Below, one piece after another: positions 1-6,445 of a stretch of DNA of 6,445 bases. The DNA lies in the NCBI GenBank assembly GCA_946480545.1, contig CAMLKY010000123.1, positions 1-6,445 of the forward strand, written 5' to 3'. Both the position numbers and the translations under genes were made by a program. Under the pieces are notes generated by a model, which worked only from the letters and a program-made list of their open reading frames with translations, did no database searches and had not been told where the DNA came from. Source of the DNA: an uncultured Acidobacteriota bacterium (lineage in GTDB: Bacteria; Acidobacteriota; Blastocatellia; Pyrinomonadales; Pyrinomonadaceae). Each line of letters opens with the position of its first letter. Position 1 is the stretch's first letter.

Positions 1-2224
1 TAAGTGTCTTCAAGCCAAACCGGTGTGCGGCCAGCAGTTTTTCCTTCACGCCGCCGACCGGCAAGACTTTCCCGCGGAGGGTGATCTCGCCCGTCATCGC
101 CACATCATGACGAGCGCGTCGTTTGGTTAACGCCGACACCATCGCGGTTGCGATCGTGATACCGGCACTCGGGCCATCCTTCGGGATCGCCCCTTCCGGA
201 ACGTGAATGTGGAGGTCCTTTTCGCGAAAGTCCTGTGGGTCGATACCGAGCGACTCGGCCCGCGAGCGAACGCACGTCAGGGCGGCCCGGGCAGACTCCT
301 GCATAACCTCGCCTAGTTTTCCGGTAAGCGTTATCTCGCCCTTCCCCGGTATCAGCGTGGCCTCGACTTGGAGCACGTCACCGCCCACCTCGGTCCACGC
401 AAGCCCGTTAACCAGACCGACTTCACTCTTTCGCGCGATGTCCTGCTTTCGGAACCGGATGGTGCCAAGCAGCTCGCGCACCTTTTCCGCATCGATCACG
501 ACTCGGAAACCATCCTTCTGATCCGCCAAGACATACTTTCGCGCGATCTTGCGAAGGCACGAGCCGAGCTCCCTTTCGAGATTGCGAACTCCGGCTTCGC
601 GGGTGTAATGGCGAATGGTCTCGAGGATGCCGTCGTCGGTGAATTTCACCGCCTCGGGGTCGAGACCGCTGTGCTCACACTGCTTATTTATGAGATGCCG
701 TTTCGCGATCTCAAGCTTTTCGCGCTCGGTGTAACCCGACAGATTTAGTATCTCCAGCCTGTCCTGCAGCGCGGGCGGGATGGTGTGCAGCACGTTCGCG
801 GTCGCGATGAAGAAAACATGCGATAGATCATAGTCGACATCCAGGTAATGATCGCGAAACGTGTGATTCTGTTCCGGATCCAGCACCTCGAGCAAAGCGG
901 AGGATGGATCGCCCCGAAAATCCCGTCCAAGCTTGTCGACTTCGTCGAGCAGGATCACCGGATTGATTGTGCCCGCGCGCTTCATGAGCTGGACGATCTG
1001 TCCGGGCAAGGCTCCGATGTACGTTCGCCGATGACCGCGGATCTCCGCCTCATCGTGAACACCACCAAGGGCAAGGCGAACGAACTTTCGCCCCGTTGCG
1101 CGGGCGATGGATTTACCAAGCGAGGTTTTGCCGACACCCGGCGCGCCGACAAAGCAAAGAATGGTTCCCTTCGGATTGTCGACAAGTTGCCGCACGGCCA
1201 AAAACTCGAGGATGCGTTCCTTGATCTTATCGAGACCGTAGTGGTCCTCGTTTAGTATCTCCTCGGCTTGCCCGAGATCGTTAAGCTCGTCGGATCGCTG
1301 CTGCCAGGGTACATTTATCAACCAGTCGAGATAGGTACGCGAGACGGTTGTCTCCGCCGACATCGGCGGCATAGCCTCAAGCCGTGAAAACTCCTGGAGC
1401 GCTTTTTCCTTCGCTTCCTCGGTCATTCCCGCTTCTTCTATCTTTTTCTTTAGATCTTCAAGTTCGGCTTTCTCATCCTTGCGACCGAGTTCCTTGTGGA
1501 TGGCCTTGATCTGCTCGTTCAGGTAGTACTCGCGCTGATGCTTATCCATCTGCTTCTTCGTGCGCGAGTGGATCGAGCGGTCGAGCTGGCGCTTTTCGAT
1601 CTCGGTCTCAAGGACCTCGATTAGCTTCTGCAGGCGCTCCGACACCGAGATCGTTTCCAGCAGCTCCTGTTTTTCTTCGACCGAGATCCTCAAGTGAGAC
1701 GACATCGAATCGGCGATCTGGGCCGCCGATATACCGCGAAGGCTCGCGTGCAGCGCGTCCGTATATGCATCCGGCGAGACACGCAGAAACTGTTCGACAA
1801 GCGTGTTGATCTTTTGCAGCAGCCCGTCGGTGCGATAGCCCGATTCGTCGCTCGAGACGATTCGTCGGACGTGTGCGTAGAACATCCCATCCGAATCCTG
1901 TTCAACCCGAACCGACTCGCCACGCTCGCGGCCTTCGACGACGACCTTTATCTGGCCATTGTCTTGTCGCTGCGCCTGAAGAATCCGTCCGAGCGTTCCG
2001 ATAGTGAAGATCTGATCGGACGTGGGCTCGTCGATAGTTGCGTCGTGCTGGGTAGCGAGGAAGATATCGCGATCACCCGTCATCGCCTCTTCGAGCGCGC
2101 GCACCGACGACGGACGACCGATCTTGAACGCAACCTTCGTGTAAGGAAAAATAACGACGTCGCGAATTGGCACCATCGGATAACGCTTCATGTCCGAAGG
2201 CATTTGGTCTGTGAATTCTTGCAT
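1..2224 (-). CDS. lon: ATP-dependent protease Lon (LonA type), 3' end cut off by window edge
   Basis: Cytoplasmic ATP-dependent serine protease that unfolds and degrades damaged and regulatory proteins. About 741 codons are present and read without a stop. From the ATG at 2224, the substrate-binding LonN domain covers about residues 17-210 (it opens with [20 protein letters not shown]), followed by a charged helical linker containing [17 protein letters not shown]. The AAA+ module has Walker [10 protein letters not shown] (Lys366) and Walker [10 protein letters not shown] (Asp427, Glu428). The protease domain has the nucleophile in [10 protein letters not shown] (Ser686) and the paired lysine in GGVKEK (Lys727), equivalent to E. 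coli Ser679 and Lys722. Only the last roughly 60-80 residues are missing, and nothing suggests a real truncation. Three in-frame ATGs (2224, 2203, 2191) precede the LonN domain and none has a clear Shine-Dalgarno sequence; 2224 is the longest choice, and 2203 puts the nucleophile at residue 679. Identity is certain; the exact start is not. Confidence 0.97.
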   Translation of the reverse strand, partial: MQEFTDQMPSDMKRYPMVPIRDVVIFPYTKVAFKIGRPSSVRALEEAMTGDRDIFLATQHDATIDEPTSDQIFTIGTLGRILQAQRQDNGQIKVVVEGRERGESVRVEQDSDGMFYAHVRRIVSSDESGYRTDGLLQKINTLVEQFLRVSPDAYTDALHASLRGISAAQIADSMSSHLRISVEEKQELLETISVSERLQKLIEVLETEIEKRQLDRSIHSRTKKQMDKHQREYYLNEQIKAIHKELGRKDEKAELEDLKKKIEEAGMTEEAKEKALQEFSRLEAMPPMSAETTVSRTYLDWLINVPWQQRSDELNDLGQAEEILNEDHYGLDKIKERILEFLAVRQLVDNPKGTILCFVGAPGVGKTSLGKSIARATGRKFVRLALGGVHDEAEIRGHRRTYIGALPGQIVQLMKRAGTINPVILLDEVDKLGRDFRGDPSSALLEVLDPEQNHTFRDHYLDVDYDLSHVFFIATANVLHTIPPALQDRLEILNLSGYTEREKLEIAKRHLINKQCEHSGLDPEAVKFTDDGILETIRHYTREAGVRNLERELGSCLRKIARKYVLADQKDGFRVVIDAEKVRELLGTIRFRKQDIARKSEVGLVNGLAWTEVGGDVLQVEATLIPGKGEITLTGKLGEVMQESARAALTCVRSRAESLGIDPQDFREKDLHIHVPEGAIPKDGPSAGITIATAMVSALTKRRARHDVAMTGEITLRGKVLPVGGVKEKLLAAHRFGLKTL

Positions 2225-2425
2225 AACAGGGGAACGCGAGTTCTAGAGTTAATTTCGGGAAATGGGCTAGATATATTTACGCAAAATTAACCACGAAAAG
2301 CAACAAAAACGGTTCGGCTAAAGAAAGGGCGATTACGCTGCGAATTCTAGAATTTCATGGATATTCTGCCGGGGTTAGCGACCCGTTTGAGAAGCGGCTA
2401 CCGGACTGCCGCCAAACATACCAAC
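2225..2425 (-). promoter_or_regulatory. lon upstream region, no gene; probable site of the lon promoter
   Basis: This noncoding stretch lies between the terminator of the repeat gene and lon. On the minus strand it has an AT-rich run around 2265-2310. The best -10 candidate is TATATC (2270-2275), with only a weak -35-like TTTTCG 18 bases upstream, so the promoter assignment is tentative. The region is expected to drive lon because the upstream gene ends in a strong terminator. I see no CIRCE element (TTAGCACTC-N9-GAGTGCTAA) and no small gene. A 12-base palindrome is listed separately. Confidence 0.35.
2343..2354. repeat. 12-base perfect palindrome upstream of lon
   Basis: AATTCTAGAATT is a perfect inverted repeat about 120 bases upstream of the lon start. 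A related half-conserved copy, TTCTAGAG followed by TTAATTTC, lies at about 2241-2256, close to the start codon. It could be an operator for a dimeric regulator, but AT-rich palindromes of this length also occur by chance. No known regulator is assigned. Confidence 0.3.
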
Positions 2426-2461
2426 AAAAAAACAACAGCCTCGTATTCTGCGAGGCTGTTG
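2426..2461 (-). terminator. Rho-independent terminator of the repeat-protein gene
   Basis: An 11-bp perfect stem is formed by 2433-2443 and 2451-2461 (CAACAGCCTCG and CGAGGCTGTTG) around a 7-base loop. On the minus strand the stem is followed directly by seven T (2426-2432). It begins 23 bases after the TAG of the repeat gene. Stem, loop and T tract all fit an intrinsic terminator, so read-through into lon should be limited. Confidence 0.9.
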
Positions 2462-2484
2462 CCGAGAAAATCAGGTGAGATCGA

Positions 2485-4605
2485 CTACGGCACGTACGCA
2501 CTCGGTGTCGGTCGGTCTCCGGTGAGTCCGAACGGGAATGCACTCTGTCCGCCGGTTGCGAAGAGCTGGTACCAGAAGCCGGTCGAGGGCCGGAAGACTG
2601 CGATATCGGATCTTCCGTCGCCGTCATAATCCGCAGGAACAGGAATGTCACCGGCAACGCCGAAGTTGCGCTTTGTAAGCCCAGCGTCGGTACTTCTCAA
2701 GATGTACCAGTCCCCGGGTGTCGGCCGCCATACTGCGATGTCTGGCTTATTATCCCCGTCGTAGTCGTTCGCCACGGGTGTGTCCCCGTTGACACCCCAC
2801 TTCACGATAAGGTATCCGCCCGTGCTCCTCTGGATGTACCAGTTTCCGTTCGAGGGCCGGAAGAGCGCAAAGTCCGTCTTGCCGTCGTCATCGTAATCGC
2901 CACGCTGCGGGATGTCACCGGTCGCGCCGAATGGCACGGCGTGGAAACCTCCGTCGGTGCTTCGAAGCACGTACCATGTGCTCGTCGACGGGCGGAATAC
3001 CGCGATGTCGTCGATGTCGTCGCCGTCGTAGTCACCGGGCTGCGGAGTGTCTTCAGCTATTCCGAATGTGTAAACACGAACTACGCTGTTCGAGCTCTGT
3101 AGTATCCACCACTGGCCATCACGATAGATGGCGACGTCGGCCTTCAGATCGCCGTCGTAATCGGCCGGGACGATCCGATCGGTCGAGTTACCGAATCCGA
3201 GCGTGGTGTAACCGGCCGTCGACCGATTGATGTACCACGTTCCGTCGGACGGGCGAAACACTGAAACGTCGGCCTTGCTGTCTCCGTCGTAGTCGAAGTC
3301 GGCACGACCATCGGGAACAAAGTTGCCGCCGCGGTAACGGACCATTCCGAAGTAGTATTGGTACGGTTCCGTAAGGGTTTGCGTGGTGCCGCCGACAAGG
3401 ATCTTTCCATCCGGCTGGATAACGACTTTCAGACCGTTATCTCCACCGCCCAAAAGCGAGGCGGCTGCTAATCCGTTCCCGCCGAACGTTGTATCCAGCG
3501 TACCGTTCGCGTTATACCGAACGACGGAGTAGCTGTGGAAAGGACTGCCCGAAACAGCTACCACGATCTTGCCGTCGGACTGTAGAGCGACCGCATTTGC
3601 CTGGCCGTTGTGAGGGCTGCTGGAGTTGGAGAAGTTGGAATCCATGCTGCCGTCAGTGTTGAACCGCCACACCGTCACCTTGTTTTCGAACCGCCCGGCG
3701 ACGACGATCCTGCCGTCGGCTAATGCGACGGCGGCGTTGAATGACTGCCCGATGCCTCCGGATCCATCGCCTTGCTGAAAGGTCCACTCTCGCGCGGTCC
3801 CTGCCGGGTTGATCTTGATTGCGAGTCTCGCGTTTCCGAAACCACCCGCGACCAGGTATCCGACAGCCACAAGCTGCCCGTTTGGCAGGACAGCGACATC
3901 CTTCAGCGTGTCGAAATTCGGAGCCGGATGTAGCTGATCAGCAAACTTCCCGTTTGTACCGAATCCCGTGTCCGGTGAACCATCAACGTTGAGTTTCGCA
4001 AACACGAAGTTATTCCCGATACTCGGAGCGTACGCCTGCCCTCCAATGACGATCTTTCCGTCGCCGGCAAGTTTGATCGTAGTGAAGTGCTCAGCGTAAG
4101 TGGATGACAACACCTCATTGAAATCGATGATCGCCTTGCCGTCCCCATCAAAGGACGTGTCGAGCGTCCCATTGGGATGCAGTCTTGCCACGCCTATGTC
4201 GGTCACCGTTGGGTTCATCCCCGTAAACACGGTTGCAGCCACGACTATCTTACCGTCGGGCTGGATGACCACACCGGCCCGCTCGATCCGCACCGAGGTA
4301 AACGGGATCAAGATATAACCCGCTGAACCGAATCCGGTATCAAGGCTTCCGTCGGCGTTATACCTTGCCACCATAATGTTGGTGTGGGCCACACCGGACT
4401 CGCCGGACATGATGATCTTGCCATCCGCCTGAACGGCGATACCGTTTCCCCAGGTCTGATTGCTGCCGTCGGGGCTGGAGATGACCTTGCCGAAATTTCC
4501 GAATGTCGGATCAAGATCCGCCGGTCCGGCCACCGCGCTCAACGGCACGGCTAAGAACAGCGGAAGCAGAAGAACAGCGCGAAGAACAAGGGTAAGTTGG
4601 TTCAT
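2485..4605 (-). CDS. Exported delta-60 / FG-GAP (VCBS-like) repeat protein, probable double beta-propeller
   Basis: Predicted secreted or surface protein of 706 residues with unknown ligand and function. Residues 1-27 form a signal peptide: a short N-region with Arg9, a hydrophobic core LLLPLFLAV, and AVA before the likely cleavage site. Residues 29-425 hold about seven delta-60 repeats, recognisable by (Q/L)xDGKIVVxG followed by RYNxDGxLDTxFG. Residues 436-706 hold six units of about 45 residues, each starting with a calcium-loop-like DYDGDxxxD and continuing AVFRPSxGxWYxxRS and FGxxGDxPxP. The open frame extends upstream to 4797 and overlaps clpX, but the ATG at 4605 is preferred because it is preceded by AAGGA, begins the signal peptide and lies about 40 bases below a consensus-like promoter. 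No C-terminal sorting motif (PEP-CTERM, LPXTG or transmembrane tail) is visible. Gene identity by domain is firm; the role is not known. Confidence 0.93.
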   Translation of the reverse strand: MNQLTLVLRAVLLLPLFLAVPLSAVAGPADLDPTFGNFGKVISSPDGSNQTWGNGIAVQADGKIIMSGESGVAHTNIMVARYNADGSLDTGFGSAGYILIPFTSVRIERAGVVIQPDGKIVVAATVFTGMNPTVTDIGVARLHPNGTLDTSFDGDGKAIIDFNEVLSSTYAEHFTTIKLAGDGKIVIGGQAYAPSIGNNFVFAKLNVDGSPDTGFGTNGKFADQLHPAPNFDTLKDVAVLPNGQLVAVGYLVAGGFGNARLAIKINPAGTAREWTFQQGDGSGGIGQSFNAAVALADGRIVVAGRFENKVTVWRFNTDGSMDSNFSNSSSPHNGQANAVALQSDGKIVVAVSGSPFHSYSVVRYNANGTLDTTFGGNGLAAASLLGGGDNGLKVVIQPDGKILVGGTTQTLTEPYQYYFGMVRYRGGNFVPDGRADFDYDGDSKADVSVFRPSDGTWYINRSTAGYTTLGFGNSTDRIVPADYDGDLKADVAIYRDGQWWILQSSNSVVRVYTFGIAEDTPQPGDYDGDDIDDIAVFRPSTSTWYVLRSTDGGFHAVPFGATGDIPQRGDYDDDGKTDFALFRPSNGNWYIQRSTGGYLIVKWGVNGDTPVANDYDGDNKPDIAVWRPTPGDWYILRSTDAGLTKRNFGVAGDIPVPADYDGDGRSDIAVFRPSTGFWYQLFATGGQSAFPFGLTGDRPTPSAYVP
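2488..3300 (-). repeat. Six tandem FG-GAP-like coding repeats (about 135 bases each)
   Basis: The repeats start at residues 436, 482, 525, 570, 614 and 659 of the repeat protein, with spacings of 43-46 residues. Each carries an aspartate-rich loop resembling the Dx(D/N)xDG calcium site of FG-GAP/VCBS domains, then a V/I-F/Y/W-RP core and a W-Y pair. Unit 2 departs most: it has YRDGQWW in place of FRPSxGxWY and is the shortest. Unit 4 has DYDDDG. Six such units are enough for one beta-propeller, which is an inference from the family. Confidence 0.85.
3331..4521 (-). repeat. About seven delta-60 coding repeats (uncharacterised beta-propeller repeat)
   Basis: Repeats at about residues 29-425 of the same protein alternate a DGKI(V/I)V-G strand motif with a RYNxDGxLDTxFGxxG turn. 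The seven 'DGK-like' cores fall near residues 61, 117, 182, 242, 298, 345 and 399. The fourth and fifth are more divergent (PNGQLVAVG, ADGRIVVAG), and the stretch after the fourth (about 264-288) has lost the usual LDTxFG turn. Delta-60 repeats are common in large exported bacterial proteins and have no assigned biochemical role. Confidence 0.82.
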
Positions 4606-4609
4606 AATT

Positions 4610-4614
4610 CCTTC
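4610..4614 (-). promoter_or_regulatory. Ribosome binding site deciding the repeat-gene start
   Basis: On the minus strand AAGGA precedes the ATG at 4605 with only four bases between, which is closer than usual. It still supports this ATG over the much longer frame reaching back into clpX. Confidence 0.5.
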
Positions 4615-4651
4615 GGTCGTAGCTTGTTGTAGGTCGGGAGGGACTGTGCGG

Positions 4652-4679
4652 ATTATACACGCACCTTCCCCGGCAACAA
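4652..4679 (-). promoter_or_regulatory. Housekeeping-type promoter of the repeat-protein gene
   Basis: On the minus strand TTGTTG (4674-4679) and a perfect TATAAT (4652-4657) are separated by 16 bases. Transcription would start near 4645, giving a leader of about 40 bases. This places the promoter after the clpX hairpin, so the repeat gene can be transcribed independently of clpX. The -10 is consensus; the -35 matches TTGACA only in its first half. Confidence 0.7.
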
Positions 4680-4718
4680 AGGTATTGCAGCCAGCGGACG
4701 GCGTCGGGTAAACGCGAA

Positions 4719-4743
4719 ACGCCCACCCTTTACGGGCGGGCGC
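4719..4743 (-). terminator. GC-rich hairpin after clpX, probable terminator
   Basis: The arms 4719-4728 and 4734-4743 pair over 10 bp (two G-U pairs on the minus strand) around the loop GTAAA, about 25 bases after the clpX stop. The T tract that follows on the minus strand is broken (TTTCGCGTTT), so termination may be partial. On the plus strand a TATTTTT run lies a few bases past the stem, but no plus-strand gene ends here. Confidence 0.6.
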
Positions 4744-4768
4744 TCGGTATTTTTGGAAATAATGGATG

Positions 4769-6016
4769 CTATGCCGCTTCCTCGATCCGTGGCCCAACCA
4801 GATCGAACACCGGAGCCTTTCGTTCCACGTGGTCGCGGGTGATAACGAGATCTTTCACCTTCTTATCGCTCGGCAGGACGTACATCGATTCGAGCAGGAT
4901 CTCTTCGAGGATCATCATCAATCCGCGTGCGCCTACCTTTCGCTTGTGAGCCTGCTGGGCGATCGCACGCAGTGCATCTTCTGAAAACTTGAGACTGATA
5001 TTGTCGAATTCGAACTTGCGCTGGTACTGCTTCACGAGCGCATTCTTAGGTTCGGTCAGGATCTGGACGAGCGCGGCCTCATCCAACTCCTGAAGCGTGC
5101 CGACGACCGGAAGCCGTCCCACAAACTCCGGTATAAGCCCGTAATGAATCAGATCTTCCGGCTCGAGGCTGTTGATGGATTCAGTCTGTCTCTGCGCACG
5201 CGACTTAACATCAGCCTGGAATCCAAGCGATTTGTTCCGCATTCGTCTCTCAACAACCTTCTCCAAACCGATGAATGCTCCACCGCAGATGAAGAGAATG
5301 TTCGTCGTATCGAGCTGGGTGAATTCCTGCTGCGGATGTTTACGCCCGCCGCCCGTCGGGATGTTCGCGGTCGTTCCTTCGAGGATCTTCAGCAGGGCCT
5401 GCTGAACGCCCTCGCCCGAAACATCGCGTGTGATCGACGGGTTGTCGTCCTTGCGGCAGATCTTGTCGATCTCGTCAATGTAGATGATTCCCTGCTGTGC
5501 CTTTTCGACATCGTTGCCGGCCGCCTGAAGAAGTCGAAGAAGAATGTTCTCGACGTCCTCACCAACATAGCCTGCCTCGGTCAAGCTCGTCGCATCGACG
5601 ATGCAGAACGGAACGCTCAGAACACGTGCGAGTGTCTGCGCAAGAAGAGTCTTGCCGGTTCCGGTAGGGCCTATGAGGAGGATGTTCGATTTCTGAAGCT
5701 CGACGTCCGAGCGGCGCTTGGCCAGCTCGAGTCGTTTGTAATGCTGGTAGACGGCGACCGAGAGACGCTTCTTCGACTCATCCTGTCCGATGACGTACTC
5801 GTCGAGAAACGTTTTGATGTCCTGCGGCTTAGGCAGCGTCGCCCGCGTCGCAGTAGTTTCTGTTTGCTCGTCGTCATTGATGATCTCATTGCAGATATCA
5901 ATGCACTCATTGCAAACATAAACGCCGGGGCCGGCGATCAGTTTCTTAACATCGTTCTGCGACTTACCGCAGAACGAGCAGCACAGAAGTTCTTCGGGTC
6001 GTCGGAAATTTGCCAT
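4769..6016 (-). CDS. clpX: ATP-dependent Clp protease ATP-binding subunit ClpX
   Basis: Hexameric cytoplasmic AAA+ unfoldase that recognises tagged substrates and threads them into the ClpP peptidase. It is full length at 415 residues. The N-terminal zinc-binding domain has Cys13, Cys16, Cys35 and Cys38. The AAA+ core has Walker A GPTGTGKT (116-123), pore loop GYVG (149-152), Walker B IIYIDEID (177-184), RKH loop (225-227), arginine finger in EFVGRLPV (Arg301) and sensor-2 GARGL (Arg364). LGF at 264-266 is the ClpP-docking tripeptide (IGF in E. coli), so it should partner a ClpP encoded elsewhere. The ATG at 6016 gives the usual short lead before the zinc domain, but no clear Shine-Dalgarno precedes it. 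clpP is not in the window; the upstream neighbour is a broken four-helix-bundle gene. All key residues are present. Confidence 0.98.
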   Translation of the reverse strand: MANFRRPEELLCCSFCGKSQNDVKKLIAGPGVYVCNECIDICNEIINDDEQTETTATRATLPKPQDIKTFLDEYVIGQDESKKRLSVAVYQHYKRLELAKRRSDVELQKSNILLIGPTGTGKTLLAQTLARVLSVPFCIVDATSLTEAGYVGEDVENILLRLLQAAGNDVEKAQQGIIYIDEIDKICRKDDNPSITRDVSGEGVQQALLKILEGTTANIPTGGGRKHPQQEFTQLDTTNILFICGGAFIGLEKVVERRMRNKSLGFQADVKSRAQRQTESINSLEPEDLIHYGLIPEFVGRLPVVGTLQELDEAALVQILTEPKNALVKQYQRKFEFDNISLKFSEDALRAIAQQAHKRKVGARGLMMILEEILLESMYVLPSDKKVKDLVITRDHVERKAPVFDLVGPRIEEAA

Positions 6017-6074
6017 AGTCAGTGTTCAGTCGTCGGGTTTCAATCGTCACCCACCTGAGCATCTAGCATTTAAT
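6017..6074 (-). other. Short spacer between the broken four-helix-bundle gene and clpX
   Basis: The 58 bases show no hairpin with a T tract and no convincing -35/-10 pair. clpX may therefore be co-transcribed from further upstream, through the broken gene. This is only absence of a visible signal. Confidence 0.3.
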
Positions 6075-6445
6075 TCAGCGTGAAAGACCGTTTAGCATTC
6101 TGCCAATTTCAGCCCGCGTCACCGAGAAGCCTTTCAACTTCGGCTTGTCCAATATACCCGAGGTTGCGAGCTATTTGAAGCTGAGTTTCCGTCTCCATCA
6201 ACCAACCGTAAGCTATCGAGATATATCTACGAATTCTTTTATCCCGGCTTTCGCCCCCGTCCCCCAAAGAGGTCGGATGGTACCGAGACAACCGATCGGC
6301 GAATCTGATCCGTGAGAGCAAACAGCTCCGTCAGAGGAAAATTTTCAGGAGAGCGATAGATCGCAGCAACGAATTCCACCCGCTCTTTGCCATACAATCA
6401 AGTCAGCGATAGCCGGGGGACGAGATCTCAATTCTCCAAAGTTCC
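6075..6445 (-). pseudogene. Frameshifted four-helix-bundle protein (23S rRNA intervening-sequence protein family)
   Basis: Small-protein family first described from intervening sequences in 23S rRNA genes but widespread as stand-alone genes; cellular role unclear. The family pattern is scattered over different minus-strand frames in collinear order: DLIVWQRA (6404-6381), then VEFVAAIYRSPENFPLTELF and QIRRSVVSVPS (from 6379), then SRDKRIRRYISIAYG and METETQLQIARNLGYI (frame ending 6109), then AEIGRMLNGLSR with a TGA at 6075-6077. Removing one G from each of the runs at 6379-6381, 6254-6265 and 6113-6115 joins them into about 108 residues, close to the family length. A possible fourth shift at 6405 would add GYR before DLIVWQ. 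No ATG is visible upstream, so the start is lost or lies beyond the window. The longest intact piece (6321-6109) has no N-terminal half and is unlikely to be functional. Sequencing error is an alternative to true decay. Confidence 0.8.

Noticed and set aside
1694..2290. Open plus-strand frame of 198 codons opposite the lon N-terminus
   Set aside because: It is antisense to the LonN domain, is rich in Arg/Asp from mirrored codons, and shows no domain or ribosome binding site.
2341..2356. Inverted repeat as an insertion-sequence end
   Set aside because: No transposase, no partner repeat and no target duplication are visible nearby.
2488..3300. CRISPR-like or noncoding tandem repeat
   Set aside because: The period of about 135 bases follows protein units in one open frame and varies mostly as protein repeats do; there are no short identical repeats with unique spacers.
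4606..4797. Longer N-terminus for the repeat protein starting at 4797
   Set aside because: It would overlap clpX, cross the hairpin and the promoter, and put a signal peptide 64 residues inside the protein.
5144..6058. Open plus-strand frame of 304 codons
   Set aside because: It lies entirely antisense to clpX, which has every family motif. The translation shows no recognisable domain and the length reflects the codon bias of the opposite strand.
6109..6321. Intact 70-residue gene
   Set aside because: Its first 20 or so residues do not fit the family, while the missing N-terminal half is readable upstream in another frame; it is a fragment of the broken four-helix-bundle gene.
6075..6445. 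rRNA intervening sequence within a 23S rRNA gene
   Set aside because: The protein family is named for such elements, but no 23S rRNA sequence flanks it here.

Overview
The window carries housekeeping proteostasis genes with one accessory insert, and every supported gene lies on the minus strand. Reading in the direction of transcription, from high to low coordinates, there are four elements. First is a broken small gene of the four-helix-bundle (23S rRNA intervening-sequence type) family, about 6445 to 6075. Second is an intact clpX, 6016 to 4769. Third is a secreted-looking protein of 706 residues built from delta-60 repeats followed by FG-GAP/VCBS-like calcium-loop repeats, 4605 to 2485. 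Fourth is lon, starting near 2224 and running off the left edge with both catalytic protease residues inside the window.

The organism is a moderately GC-rich bacterium. A clpX/lon pair, a small four-helix-bundle gene and a delta-60 plus 'DYDGDGxxDxAVFRPSxGxWY' repeat protein together are typical of Acidobacteriota, especially Blastocatellia/Pyrinomonadales. This placement is inferred from gene style, not from an rRNA or a search.

Transcription looks modular rather than one long operon. clpX is followed by a GC-rich hairpin (4719-4743). The repeat gene has its own promoter with a perfect TATAAT -10 (4652-4679), a signal peptide and a strong Rho-independent terminator (2426-2461). lon then has a roughly 260-base upstream region with an AT-rich stretch and a 12-base palindrome. 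The repeat gene thus sits as an independent cassette between two ATP-dependent protease genes that are often neighbours.

ClpX unfolds tagged substrates and feeds them to ClpP, and Lon unfolds and degrades damaged proteins by itself; both are cytoplasmic. The repeat protein is predicted to be exported and has no evident functional link to them. I found no convincing undescribed system. The items most worth a second look are the four-helix-bundle gene, whose reading is restored by several single-base shifts at or near G runs, and the two-part repeat architecture of the exported protein. No RNA genes, CRISPR arrays, insertion sequences or plus-strand genes are supported.
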